Position numbers and translations under genes: made by a program
Notes under the pieces: model-generated
Databases searched by the model: none
What the model was told of the DNA's origin: nothing
Seen by the model: the letters and a program-made list of their open reading frames with translations, nothing else
NCBI RefSeq assembly: GCF_000730165.1
Contig: NZ_CP022110.1
Span: 999,501 to 1,063,500, forward strand
Source of the DNA: Nitrospirillum viridazoti CBAmc
GTDB lineage: Bacteria > Pseudomonadota > Alphaproteobacteria > Azospirillales > Azospirillaceae
Length of the DNA: 64,000 nucleotides
Direction: 5' to 3'
Part shown: in pieces, positions 43,808-52,302 of the stretch
Numbering within the stretch: position 1 is the first letter of the stretch
How the letters are laid out: each line of letters starts with the position of its first letter

Positions 43808-44409
43808 CCGCCGACACCCTTGCCATCCTGCGCATCGAACTGCTCCATACCGAACCCCTGGTCTGGCGCCGCGTTGCCGTGCGCGGCACCACCAGCCTCG
43901 CGGCGCTCCACAAGATCATCCAGGCCGCCATGGGCTGGCTCGACTACCATCTGTGGGAGTTCGAGGTCGAGGGGGCCACCTACGGCCTTCCCGATCCCGA
44001 TGGCATGGACTGGGGGCGCACTATCAAGCGCGCCAGCACGATCAAGCTACAAAAGTTGCTCGATGCCGGTGTCGAGACGTTCGGCTACGTCTACGACATG
44101 GGCGACAACTGGGAACACCAGATCATCATCGAGCGCGTCGAGGCCGCTCAGCCGGACCAGCCCTATCCCCAGTTCCTTGGTGGCGAGCGGCGCTGCCCGC
44201 CCGAGGATTGCGGCGGAGTTCCCGGCTACTACGACTTCCTCGATGACATCGCCGGGCCCGACAAGGGCAGAGGCAGCAAAAAGAAGAAGGAAGCCCTCGA
44301 CTGGTACGGCGGCCCCTACGACCCCGACGATATCGATGAAGAGCAGATCCGCATTACTCTTAAGCGGATCGCCAGCGCTTCAAGAATGAAGAAGGCCGTC
44401 AACCCTTGA
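43804..44409 (+). CDS. Plasmid pRiA4b ORF-3 family protein (IS passenger)
   Basis: A 201-residue protein of the pRiA4b ORF-3 family: ILRIELLHTEPLVWRRVAVRGTTSLAALHKIIQAAMGWLDYHLWEF, then YVYDMGDNWEHQIIIE and CPPEDCGGVPGYYDF. Function is unknown; proteins of this family occur inside or beside IS66-like elements. ATG overlaps the tnpC stop, and the gene ends inside the right side of the element, so it is carried with the transposase operon. Confidence 0.9.
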   Translation: MTADTLAILRIELLHTEPLVWRRVAVRGTTSLAALHKIIQAAMGWLDYHLWEFEVEGATYGLPDPDGMDWGRTIKRASTIKLQKLLDAGVETFGYVYDMGDNWEHQIIIERVEAAQPDQPYPQFLGGERRCPPEDCGGVPGYYDFLDDIAGPDKGRGSKKKKEALDWYGGPYDPDDIDEEQIRITLKRIASASRMKKAVNP

Positions 44410-44444
44410 ACTGCTCGCCGATCCGCTGACGCTTACGCTGCTGA

Positions 44445-44896
44445 CCCCCGGCGAGGTGATGCAGCTTCCGCCCACTGACGAACTGCTGCTGGTCGCGGGC
44501 GTGCCGCCGGTCCGGGCGAAGAAGGCGCGCTATTACGAGGATGCTCGCTTCAAGGAACGCATCCTGCCGCCGCCGAACGCGACGACAGCGGCGGCGCCGG
44601 CAGTGCAGTCCGCGGATGATTGGTCGGCGCTGGCGATCCCGGCGGCATCGGCTGGAGCCGCATCGGGCCACGGGAATGGCGTGAGCGTCGATCCGGCCAA
44701 TGCCGGTATTCGCCGTGAGCCGGAATTGCCCGAGCATGAGGAGATCGCGCCGCCCGAACGATCGCCCCTCAGCGAGTTCGATGTTCTCGATGACGATCCC
44801 GGTGTGGACGCCGCCCGGGCCAGCCGTCTTCGCCAGCAGGTCACATCGAATGCCCGGCAGGCGACGATGGACCCGGCCGATGGCCTCGACTTGTGA
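44445..44896 (+). pseudogene. traG: TraG, 3' part (separated by IS66)
   Basis: The C-terminal continuation of TraG after the element: LTPGEVMQLPPTDELLLVAGVPPVRAKKARYYED, a segment that ends TraG proteins, followed by a Pro/Ala-rich acidic tail. It joins in frame with codon 513 of the 5' part if the element and one copy of GCTGCTGA are removed. An internal ATG at 44456 could produce a 146-residue fragment, unlikely to function alone. Its TGA overlaps the CopG-like start. Confidence 0.88.
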
Positions 44897-45342
44897 GGAT
44901 GGCCATGCAGACCAAGACCCGCATGAACGTCTATTTTGGCCCTGACCTCCTGAAAAAGGTCGAGGCGTTAGCGCTTCGTCGCAACATCTCCAAATCCGCC
45001 GTCATTGAAGCCGCCGTCGCCTCCTTCCTGTCGGCGGATGCGTCCGAGCGACTTGAGGCCGTGTTCGCCCGCCGCATGGATCGCATAGGCCGCCAGATCG
45101 ATGGGCTCGACGAAGACATCGCCATCGTCGGAGAGACGCTCTCGTTGTTCATCCGCTTCTGGCTAACCATCACGCCGCCGTTGCCCGACAGCGCGCAGGC
45201 ATCTGCAAGGGCGAAAGGCGCAGAGCGCTTCGAGAGCTTTCTGCAAACGCTTGGACGAAGGCTCGCAACGGGTGATCGGTTCCTGAAGGAACTATCGCGG
45301 GATGTTGACGCGAACCAAGAGGAGGTGAAAGCGAGAATCTAA
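44893..45342 (+). CDS. CopG-family ribbon-helix-helix protein
   Basis: A 149-residue protein with an N-terminal RHH: TRMNVYFGPDLLKKVEALALRRNISKSAVIEAAVASFLS. It continues with a helical part (RRMDRIGRQIDGLDEDIAIVGETLSLFIRFWLTITPPLP) and a C-terminal helical tail. Genes of this type follow traG and precede trbB in trb-type ICEs and may regulate the secretion genes. GTG at 44893 (overlapping the traG stop) or ATG at 44899 or 44905 may be the start. Here cargo of 2.9 kb separates it from trbB. Confidence 0.85.
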   Translation: MRMAMQTKTRMNVYFGPDLLKKVEALALRRNISKSAVIEAAVASFLSADASERLEAVFARRMDRIGRQIDGLDEDIAIVGETLSLFIRFWLTITPPLPDSAQASARAKGAERFESFLQTLGRRLATGDRFLKELSRDVDANQEEVKARI

Positions 45343-45402
45343 ATTGCCTCCCATGGGAAGCCGAGTGACCGAACGAGAATTGACTACCGCAATACTTGTC
45401 AT

Positions 45403-46299
45403 TCAATGCCACGAAAATTCTAAAAAGCGGTCGCTCTGCACAAGCGCACAAGTCGCTTTTGCAAGTTCGGTAGCGGCGACCTGGACTTCGCTCGACATCG
45501 CGATGTGCGTGCTCAGAAACTCGATGTTGTGGATCTCTCGCCGCAAGACATTGGCTTTGAGAGCCCCTTCATCAAATGACACATCGTAGACCGAGCGATA
45601 TCCCTGGACGAAATTCTTGAAGAGGGCGAGCTGCAGATCGTTATCCCGCACTTCTTGAAGAGACCAAATGAAGCTCGCGATGTCGTAGACAACCGGCCCA
45701 ACCCGCGCATACTCAAAATCAAACAGAACAGCCCGTCCGTCAGACCACTTCGCATTGCCCAGCCACGCGTCGCCATGGCAAATCCCGATCAGGCACTCTC
45801 CATCGCGATCTTCTTGCGCTGCGAGCAGTTGTTTCAGCTCTTGGAACACGGGATTGATATTTTTCGCCCCTCGGACCATCCGGTTCCTCGGCGCCTCTGA
45901 TGCGTCCCATTTTTCGACACGTGTCCGGTGGACCGTCGCCAGAGATCGCCCGAACTGCCGGGCGTCTGCAAGCTGCGGACCCAGGACGTCTCCGGCAATC
46001 GTCTCGTTAAGAAACAGGTGATACTCGACTCCCTCGATATGAAATGGACCCGTGATGAACCGCCCTTTCATACTCACCGGCTTGCAGCAAGGGGCGCCCA
46101 CGGCGTTCAAGGAATTTAGCAACTCAACTTCATTCTCGAGCTCACTCTTGCTGTGTAAGAACCCGGGTGAGAACCTCGCAAACAGGTCCAGATCATCTGT
46201 CGCAACACGAAGATTCTTGTTCACGCCATCCGTGATCATCGCGATGTCGTGCGGCAGAACACCCAGCAGATTCCCGAGGACGGACTTGAAACTGGTCAA
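45403..46299 (-). CDS. Phosphotransferase (APH/choline kinase-like)
   Basis: A 298-residue protein-kinase-like phosphotransferase (APH fold). The catalytic loop is ICHGDAWLGNAKW, with Asp as base, and the metal-binding motif is LFDFEYARVGPVVYDIASFIW. The N-lobe has KNLRVATDDLDLFARF. It could phosphorylate an aminoglycoside, a macrolide or a metabolite such as homoserine or choline; the sequence does not settle it. It is cargo inserted between the CopG-like gene and trbB. Confidence 0.8.
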   Translation of the reverse strand: MTSFKSVLGNLLGVLPHDIAMITDGVNKNLRVATDDLDLFARFSPGFLHSKSELENEVELLNSLNAVGAPCCKPVSMKGRFITGPFHIEGVEYHLFLNETIAGDVLGPQLADARQFGRSLATVHRTRVEKWDASEAPRNRMVRGAKNINPVFQELKQLLAAQEDRDGECLIGICHGDAWLGNAKWSDGRAVLFDFEYARVGPVVYDIASFIWSLQEVRDNDLQLALFKNFVQGYRSVYDVSFDEGALKANVLRREIHNIEFLSTHIAMSSEVQVAATELAKATCALVQSDRFLEFSWH

Positions 46300-46414
46300 T
46301 GCCGGAAGTTCCTTCTAGCGAATGTCCCTGCCTCACCCGCCGGAGACCACGAGCGACTCCCGGTCCTTACACCACGACGGGGGACACAATCAGAACATTC
46401 GAGCGAGGATACGT

Positions 46415-47602
46415 TTATGGATTGAGGCATGGTAGAGTCTTTGTTTGGGACTTTCGGTCGGCGAGATTGACCCCTAGCGCCGCGAGCGTGCAGACGCCGA
46501 GCAGAATGGCTGCATTGATGGTGTCCCCGCCTCCGATCCAACTCGCGACGATCGGCGCCAGCACGAGCAGCGCGCCGTTGTTCATCGATTCCGACGATGC
46601 CAGCACGAAGCCGGCGTTCGAGCCGGCCCGGCTCGCCTGAATGGCGGTGTTAGCGGGTGCGGCAAGGCCCGATGCAAAGCCCCAGAGAGCCAGTAGTCCG
46701 ATCGCCAAACCGAGGCTCGGGTCCGTCGCCAGAAAGGCGCTCTGCGTTACGAAGATGAGCGCGATGGCGAAGATGAGGACAGTCTCTGGCCTTCCGACCC
46801 AGATGGTGAAGCGCCCGATGGCGAGATTGCCGGTCGCGAGACCGACCCCGAAGGCGGTGACCGAGAGCCCGACCATGCTGGTCGAAAGACCGTAGCGGTT
46901 GCGCAGCACCTCACCGGAGATCAGGAAGCCGGCAATGGTTGCGCCGAGCCAGAATCCTTTGGAGAGATTGGGCCGGAGAATGGCGCCGTCGAGCAGGCGC
47001 GCCGCCGAGGTTTTGAGCGGTTGGCCCTGCCGTGCAACAGACGGCGGCAGGATACGCGCGGTCAGTATGAGAACGGCGAGGCAGCCGCAGGCGACGGCGA
47101 CGAACGGCGCCTGCCAATCGAAGGCATCGGTGAGAAGCCCCGCGAAGGTCGGCCCGGTGGCAATGCCGAGGGTCAGGCCGAAAAGGACGAGGCCCATGGC
47201 GCCGGCTTGGCGGTCTTCGGGAACGGTTTCGGCGATGAGGGCGAAGGCGGTCGGCGTCAGGGCCGCGCCCGCTGCACCGCCGAGAATGCGGGCGATGATC
47301 GCGAAGGTGAGCGAGGGAGCGAAGGCGATGGCCAGCGCATCGGCGGCGAAGAGCGCCAGTGCCGGCAGGAGCAGGCGGCGACGGCCGATCCGGTCGCTGA
47401 GGAGGCCGATGAGCGGGGCGAGCACGGCATAGGATACCGCATAGGCAGAGACGAGCCAGGCGACATCGGCGGGTTTCGCGGCGAAGGCCAATGCCAGCGG
47501 CGTCAGCATCGGCGCGAGCATGAATTCAACCGCGCCGACGAAATAGACCGCGAGCGCCAGGGTGGCGAGGATGAGCGAGGGCGATGGGGTTGGTTTCGGC
47601 AT
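46415..47602 (-). CDS. MFS transporter (12-TM, DHA1-like)
   Basis: A 395-residue MFS exporter. It begins with YFVGAVEFMLAPMLTPLALAF, carries motif A GLLSDRIGRRRLLLP, and has a late helical half with LALWGFASGLAAPANTAIQASRAG. About 12 membrane segments. It is translated just after, and overlapping by 77 bp, the MerR gene upstream on the same strand, so the two form an operon: an effector-sensing regulator and an efflux pump. Confidence 0.9.
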   Translation of the reverse strand: MPKPTPSPSLILATLALAVYFVGAVEFMLAPMLTPLALAFAAKPADVAWLVSAYAVSYAVLAPLIGLLSDRIGRRRLLLPALALFAADALAIAFAPSLTFAIIARILGGAAGAALTPTAFALIAETVPEDRQAGAMGLVLFGLTLGIATGPTFAGLLTDAFDWQAPFVAVACGCLAVLILTARILPPSVARQGQPLKTSAARLLDGAILRPNLSKGFWLGATIAGFLISGEVLRNRYGLSTSMVGLSVTAFGVGLATGNLAIGRFTIWVGRPETVLIFAIALIFVTQSAFLATDPSLGLAIGLLALWGFASGLAAPANTAIQASRAGSNAGFVLASSESMNNGALLVLAPIVASWIGGGDTINAAILLGVCTLAALGVNLADRKSQTKTLPCLNP

Positions 47603-47984
47603 GGGCGAGCGTCTCCGGTACGCTGGTGTCGTCCTGACCGGAGGCGGCCTTCAGGGTGATGAGAAGCTTCTGGCGACGGGTTTCGAGATCGGCCATCTGC
47701 CGTTCGATCGCCGCGAGCTTCAACCGATGAGCAGCGGCCACCTTCGGACAGGTGGTGACCGTGGCGGGATCATCGACGATGCAATTGAGAAAGGTCGCGA
47801 TTTCCTCGGTGGTGAAGCCGAGCCGGATCATCCGGCCGATGCGGCGCACCAGAAGCACGTCGGCTTCATCGAAATCGCGATAGCCGTTCTCCTCGCGGGT
47901 GGCGCGGATCAGGCCGACCTTCTCGTAGTGACGGATGGAGCGCACGCTCGCCCCCGTCCTTTTTGCAACGTCTCCGATCTTCAT
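47526..47984 (-). CDS. MerR-family regulator
   Basis: A 152-residue MerR protein. The winged HTH is MKIGDVAKRTGASVRSIRHYEKVGLIRATREENGYRDF, followed by the dimerisation helix and an effector end with Cys residues in NCIVDDPATVTTC. Its promoter (48003-48033) has a 19-bp spacer, the MerR hallmark. RBS AGGAGG. It overlaps the MFS gene, so it probably controls itself and the pump. The two cysteines could sense a metal or redox signal. Confidence 0.9.
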   Translation of the reverse strand: MKIGDVAKRTGASVRSIRHYEKVGLIRATREENGYRDFDEADVLLVRRIGRMIRLGFTTEEIATFLNCIVDDPATVTTCPKVAAAHRLKLAAIERQMADLETRRQKLLITLKAASGQDDTSVPETLAHAETNPIALAHPRHPGARGLFRRRG

Positions 47985-48002
47985 CCGCCCTCCTGCTGCA
48001 TC

Positions 48003-48033
48003 TCGTAACCCCTGACATCAATGTCAGGGTCAA
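48003..48033 (-). promoter_or_regulatory. MerR-type promoter with 19-bp spacer and palindromic operator
   Basis: Reading leftwards: -35 TTGACC (48028-48033), a 19-bp spacer, then -10 TTACGA (48003-48008). A perfect palindrome, CCCTGACAT and ATGTCAGGG with CA between (48010-48029), fills the spacer. The long spacer requires MerR untwisting for transcription. Confidence 0.8.
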
Positions 48034-48233
48034 GGGCAAATCGATCAAGGAGCAATCGACATCGAGTTGCGCCGATCGGTCTCAAGGCGAATACGGGATT
48101 CCGCCGATCCCCGCCTTTTCTTCGCCAGGGCCGCGCGTCATCAAATCCTTGTTGAATCAGCCCAATTTCCGGCTCTTTTAATCGACCCCGTCTGGGGATC
48201 GTCTGACTTCTCCCTGGCGAGATCGGGGATCAG

Positions 48234-49241
48234 ATGGCGGTTTCACATCATAATACGGAAGGCTTGGCTCGTGGTGCGCGGATGCTGCGCACGGCGCTTG
48301 GGTCCGCCATCGCCCGGTTTCTCGAAGACGCCGCCGTCGTCGAGGTGATGCTGAACCCGGACGGGCGCATCTGGATCGATCGGCTCTCCGAAGGACTATC
48401 CGACACGGGCGAGCGACTGGCGCCGGCGGACGGCGAGCGCATCGTGCGCCTGGTCGCGCACCATGTTGGCGCCGAGGTTCATGCAGGTCGCCCGCGTGTC
48501 TCGGCGGAGCTGCCCGAGACCGGCGAACGGTTCGAGGGGCTGTTGCCGCCCGTGGTCGCGGCCCCGGCCTTCGCCATCCGCAAACCAGCCGTCGCCGTGT
48601 TCACACTCGACGACTACGTGCGCGCGGGGATCATGTCCGCTGCACAGGCCGAGGCGCTATGTTGGGGCGTCGCGTCTCGCGCCAATATCCTCGTCGCTGG
48701 CGGCACCTCGACCGGCAAGACGACGTTGACCAACGCGCTGTTGGCGGAGGTCGCGAAGACATCCGATCGCGTCGTCATCATCGAGGATACGCGCGAACTG
48801 CAATGTGCCGCGCCCAACCTCGTCGCGATGCGGACGAAGGATGGCGTCGCCTCGCTGTCCGATCTCGTCCGCTCATCCTTACGTCTGCGCCCCGATCGCA
48901 TCCCGATCGGCGAAGTACGCGGTGCGGAGGCGCTCGACCTTCTGAAGGCTTGGGGTACGGGCCATCCGGGTGGCGTCGGCACCATCCATGCCGGCAGCGC
49001 CATCGGCGCGCTCAGACGGATGGAACAGCTCATTCAGGAAGCCGTCGTCACCGTTCCGCGCGCGCTGATCGCCGAGACCATCGACCTCGTGGCCGTGCTT
49101 TCCGGCCGTGGAGCAGCGCGCCGGCTCGCCGAACTCGCCCGCGTCGATGGCCTTGGCCCGGACGGCGATTACCGCGTCGTGCCCGCCGTCGGCGGTGCAT
49201 CGAGCGCGATCAGCACCAACCCGGAAGGAGAGACTCCGTGA
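48234..49241 (+). CDS. trbB: TrbB: P-type conjugative transfer ATPase
   Basis: A 335-residue VirB11-like hexameric ATPase that powers pilus biogenesis and secretion at the inner membrane. Walker [10 protein letters not shown] lies at 156-164 (Lys162). Asp box-like [11 protein letters not shown], Walker B-region [22 protein letters not shown] and the His box [11 protein letters not shown] are present. It starts the trb cluster; its GTGA-type junction overlaps the next gene start. Confidence 0.95.
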   Translation: MAVSHHNTEGLARGARMLRTALGSAIARFLEDAAVVEVMLNPDGRIWIDRLSEGLSDTGERLAPADGERIVRLVAHHVGAEVHAGRPRVSAELPETGERFEGLLPPVVAAPAFAIRKPAVAVFTLDDYVRAGIMSAAQAEALCWGVASRANILVAGGTSTGKTTLTNALLAEVAKTSDRVVIIEDTRELQCAAPNLVAMRTKDGVASLSDLVRSSLRLRPDRIPIGEVRGAEALDLLKAWGTGHPGGVGTIHAGSAIGALRRMEQLIQEAVVTVPRALIAETIDLVAVLSGRGAARRLAELARVDGLGPDGDYRVVPAVGGASSAISTNPEGETP

Positions 49242-49570
49242 TCCAAGTCGCACGCCTCGCGCGCCAACGTTTCGCCCTAACCGTCTCCATCGTCGCGCTC
49301 AGCGTGGCGGTGACGGCACCCGCCTATGCCTCCGGCTCATCAATGCCGTGGGAACAGCCGCTGCAGCAGATCCTTCAGTCGATCGAAGGTCCGGTCGCCA
49401 AGATCATCGCCGTGATCATCATCATCACCACTGGCTTGGCGCTCGCGTTCGGCGACACCTCGGGTGGCTTCCGCCGCCTGATCCAGATCGTCTTCGGCCT
49501 GTCGATCGCGTTTGCCGCCAGCTCGTTCTTCCTCAGCTTCTTCTCGTTTGGCGGCGGAGCGCTGGTCTGA
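49238..49570 (+). CDS. trbC: TrbC: conjugative pilin
   Basis: A 110-residue TrbC/VirB2-type pilin precursor. A long signal peptide (about 1-34, LTVSIVALSVAVTAPAYAS) precedes two membrane helices in the mature part (IAVIIIITTGLALAFG and LIQIVFGLSIAFAASSFFLSFF). It starts at GTG 49238, overlapping trbB by 4 bp, with GGAAGGAG upstream. Processing probably involves TraF (24483). Confidence 0.92.
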   Translation: MIQVARLARQRFALTVSIVALSVAVTAPAYASGSSMPWEQPLQQILQSIEGPVAKIIAVIIIITTGLALAFGDTSGGFRRLIQIVFGLSIAFAASSFFLSFFSFGGGALV

Positions 49571-49851
49571 TGGCGGGCGTCGGCGACCAGAGCGGCGAAG
49601 TGCCGGGTTTCACCGTGCCGGTTCACCGGGCGTTGACCGAGCCGATCCTGCTCGGCGGCGCGCCGCGCGCCATCGCGATTATGAACGGCACGCTGGCCGG
49701 CGCGGTGGGCCTTGGTTTGCGTCTCTGGCTGGTCGGCATCGCCATCTGGGCGATCGGGCACTTGGCGGCGGTGTGGGCCGCGAAGCGCGACCCGCTCTTT
49801 GTCGAGGTCGGCCGCCGCCATCTGCGCATCCCAGCGCACCTTTCGGTCTGA
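49570..49851 (+). CDS. trbD: TrbD: T4SS inner membrane protein (VirB3-like)
   Basis: A 93-residue VirB3-like protein: PGFTVPVHRALTEPILLGGAPRAIAIMNGTLAGAVGLGLRLW, with one or two membrane segments, then WAAKRDPLFVEVGRRHL. ATG overlaps the trbC stop by one base. It partners the TrbE ATPase at the inner membrane, whose gene follows 12 bp later. Confidence 0.93.
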   Translation: MAGVGDQSGEVPGFTVPVHRALTEPILLGGAPRAIAIMNGTLAGAVGLGLRLWLVGIAIWAIGHLAAVWAAKRDPLFVEVGRRHLRIPAHLSV

Positions 49852-49863
49852 GGGGACGCGGCC

Positions 49864-52302
49864 ATGATGAACCTCGCCGAATATCGCAACCGCAATCGCC
49901 GGCTCGCCGATTTCCTGCCTTGGGCGGCCTTGGTCGGCACCGGCATCGTGCTCAACAAAGATGGCAGTTTCCAACGCACAGCGAGCTTCCGTGGTCCCGA
50001 TCTGGATTCGGCCGTGCCCGCCGAACTGGTCGCCATCGCCGGTCGCCTCAACAATGCCTTCCGCCGTCTCGGGAGCGGTTGGGCGATCTTCGTCGAGGCG
50101 CAACGCCATGCAGCAGGCATCTATCCTGCGAACCGTTTCCCTGATGCCGCCTCAGCCTTGGTCGATGCCGAACGGAAAGCCGACTTCGAAGAAGCGGGGA
50201 GCCATTTCGAATCCAGCTACTTCCTGACCTTCGCCTATCTGCCACCGGCCGAGGATGCAGCGCGTGCCGAAACATGGCTCTACGAGGGGCGCGAGAAGAC
50301 CGGCATCGATGCGCACGAAGTGATGGTCGGCTTTGCCGACCGCACCGACCGGCTGCTGCATCTCATCGAAGCCTTCATGCCGGAATGCCACTGGCTCGAT
50401 GACGGCGAGACACTGACTTATCTGCACGGCTGCGTCTCCACGCATCGCCATCGCGTCCGCGTGCCCGAGACGCCGATGTATCTCGATGGGCTCTTGGCCG
50501 ATCAGCCGCTCACCGGCGGGCTGGAACCGCGGCTGGGAGCGCAGCACCTGCGCGTCCTGACCATCACCGGTTTTCCGACCGCGACCACGCCGGGCCTGCT
50601 CGACGAGTTGAATCGGCTCGCCTTCCCGTATCGCTGGTCCACCCGCGCGATCCTGCTCGACAAGACCGACGCGACGAAGTTGCTCACCAAAATCCGCCGT
50701 CAGTGGTTCGCCAAGCGCAAGTCGATTGCCGCGATCCTGAAGGAGGTGATGACCAACGAGCAATCCATACTGTTGGACACGGATGCATCGAACAAGGCGG
50801 CTGACGCCGATCTCGCGCTCCAGGAACTCGGCGCCGACTATGCCGGCATCGCCTACGTCACCGCCACGGTGACGGTGTGGGACACCGATCCGCGCGCTGC
50901 CGACGAGAAGCTGCGGCTGGTCGAAAAGGTCATCCAGGGCCGCGACTTCACCGCGATGGTGGAGACCATCAACGCCGTGGACGCCTGGCTCGGCAGCCTG
51001 CCGGGCCATGTCTACGCCAACGTTCGCCAGCCGCCGATTTCCACACTCAATCTCGCCCACATGATCCCCCTCAGTGCCGTGTGGGCGGGGCCGGAACGGG
51101 ACGAGCACTTCGGTGCCGCCCCCTTGCTCTTTGGCAAGACCGAGGGCTCGACCCCGTTCCGGTTTTCCCTTCACGTCGGCGATGTCGGCCATACCCTGGT
51201 GGTCGGCCCGACCGGCGCCGGCAAGTCGGTGCTGTTGGCGCTAATGGCTCTGCAGTTTCGCCGTTATGCCGGGGCTCAGGTCTTCGCCTTCGATTTTGGT
51301 GGTTCGATCCGCGCCGTCGCGCTCGGCATGCTTGGTGACTGGCACGATCTCGGCGGCGGTCTGACCGACGGATCGGAAGCCTCCGTCAGCCTCCAGCCGC
51401 TCGCCCGCATCGAAGAGACCGCAGAACGCGCTTGGGCCGGGGATTGGATCGTCGCCATCCTCATCCGGGAAGGCGTCGCTATCACGCCGGAGGTCAAAGA
51501 GCACATCTGGACGGCGCTGACCTCGCTCGCCTCGGCACCGATCGAGGAACGCACGATCACCGGCCTGTGCGTCCTGTTGCAGTCGAACGACCTGAAGCAG
51601 GCACTCCGGCCTTACTGCATCGGTGGGGCCTGGGGTCGGTTGCTCGATGCCGAGAGCGAGCATTTGGGCACGGCAACCGTTCAGGCGTTCGAAACCGAAG
51701 GGCTGATCGGCACAGAAGCCGCTCCGGCGGTGCTCGCTTATCTCTTCCACCGGATCGAAGACCGACTCGACGGATCTCCGACGCTCATCATCGTCGATGA
51801 AGGCTGGCTGGCGCTCAACGACGAGGGCTTCACCGGCCAGCTTCGCGAATGGCTGAAGACGCTCCGGAAGAAGAACGCCAGCGTCATCTTCGCCACGCAG
51901 TCACTCAGCGACATCGACGGCAGCGCCATCGCGCCCGCCATCATCGAGAGTTGCCAGACGCGGTTGCTGCTGCCGAACGAGCGGGCGATCGAGCCGCAGA
52001 TCACCGCCATCTATCGCCGCTTCGGCCTCAACGACCGTCAAATCGAGATCATCGCGCGGGCCATGCCGAAGCGCGACTACTACTGCCAGTCCCGGCGCGG
52101 CAATCGGCTGTTCGAGCTGGGTCTGTCGGACGTGGCGCTGGCGCTCTGCGCCGCGTCCTCGAAGACCGATCAGGCGGCCATCGCGAAGATCGTCGCCGAA
52201 CATGGCCGCGATGGCTTCCTCGACGCCTGGCTGCGCCATCGCGGCGCCGGCTGGGCCGCCGACCTCATTCCCGACCTCACCAATCTGGAGACACGCCCAT
52301 GA
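49864..52302 (+). CDS. trbE: TrbE: conjugative transfer ATPase (VirB4-like)
   Basis: An 812-residue VirB4-type ATPase. The N-terminal CagE/TrbE domain (residues 1-400) has LADFLPWAALVGTGIVLNKDGSFQ. The AAA-type motor has Walker A GPTGAGKS at 448-455 (Lys454), Walker B TLIIVDEGWLAL and the arginine-like QSLSDI..S segment. The C-terminal end reads RRGNRLFELGLSDVALALCAAS. It energises pilus assembly with TrbB. It is intact and overlaps trbJ by 4 bp. Confidence 0.96.
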   Translation: MMNLAEYRNRNRRLADFLPWAALVGTGIVLNKDGSFQRTASFRGPDLDSAVPAELVAIAGRLNNAFRRLGSGWAIFVEAQRHAAGIYPANRFPDAASALVDAERKADFEEAGSHFESSYFLTFAYLPPAEDAARAETWLYEGREKTGIDAHEVMVGFADRTDRLLHLIEAFMPECHWLDDGETLTYLHGCVSTHRHRVRVPETPMYLDGLLADQPLTGGLEPRLGAQHLRVLTITGFPTATTPGLLDELNRLAFPYRWSTRAILLDKTDATKLLTKIRRQWFAKRKSIAAILKEVMTNEQSILLDTDASNKAADADLALQELGADYAGIAYVTATVTVWDTDPRAADEKLRLVEKVIQGRDFTAMVETINAVDAWLGSLPGHVYANVRQPPISTLNLAHMIPLSAVWAGPERDEHFGAAPLLFGKTEGSTPFRFSLHVGDVGHTLVVGPTGAGKSVLLALMALQFRRYAGAQVFAFDFGGSIRAVALGMLGDWHDLGGGLTDGSEASVSLQPLARIEETAERAWAGDWIVAILIREGVAITPEVKEHIWTALTSLASAPIEERTITGLCVLLQSNDLKQALRPYCIGGAWGRLLDAESEHLGTATVQAFETEGLIGTEAAPAVLAYLFHRIEDRLDGSPTLIIVDEGWLALNDEGFTGQLREWLKTLRKKNASVIFATQSLSDIDGSAIAPAIIESCQTRLLLPNERAIEPQITAIYRRFGLNDRQIEIIARAMPKRDYYCQSRRGNRLFELGLSDVALALCAASSKTDQAAIAKIVAEHGRDGFLDAWLRHRGAGWAADLIPDLTNLETRP

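Larger units (their letters stand above)
41260..44436 (+). mobile_element. IS66-family insertion sequence with a passenger gene
   Basis: A 3177-bp element bounded by inverted repeats, GTAAGCGTCAGCG at 41260-41272 and CGCTGACGCTTAC at 44424-44436, and flanked by the 8-bp direct repeat GCTGCTGA (41252-41259 and 44437-44444). It holds tnpA, tnpB, tnpC and a pRiA4b ORF-3-like gene, all on the plus strand. GTAAGCG ends and 8-bp duplications are typical of IS66. Confidence 0.95.
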
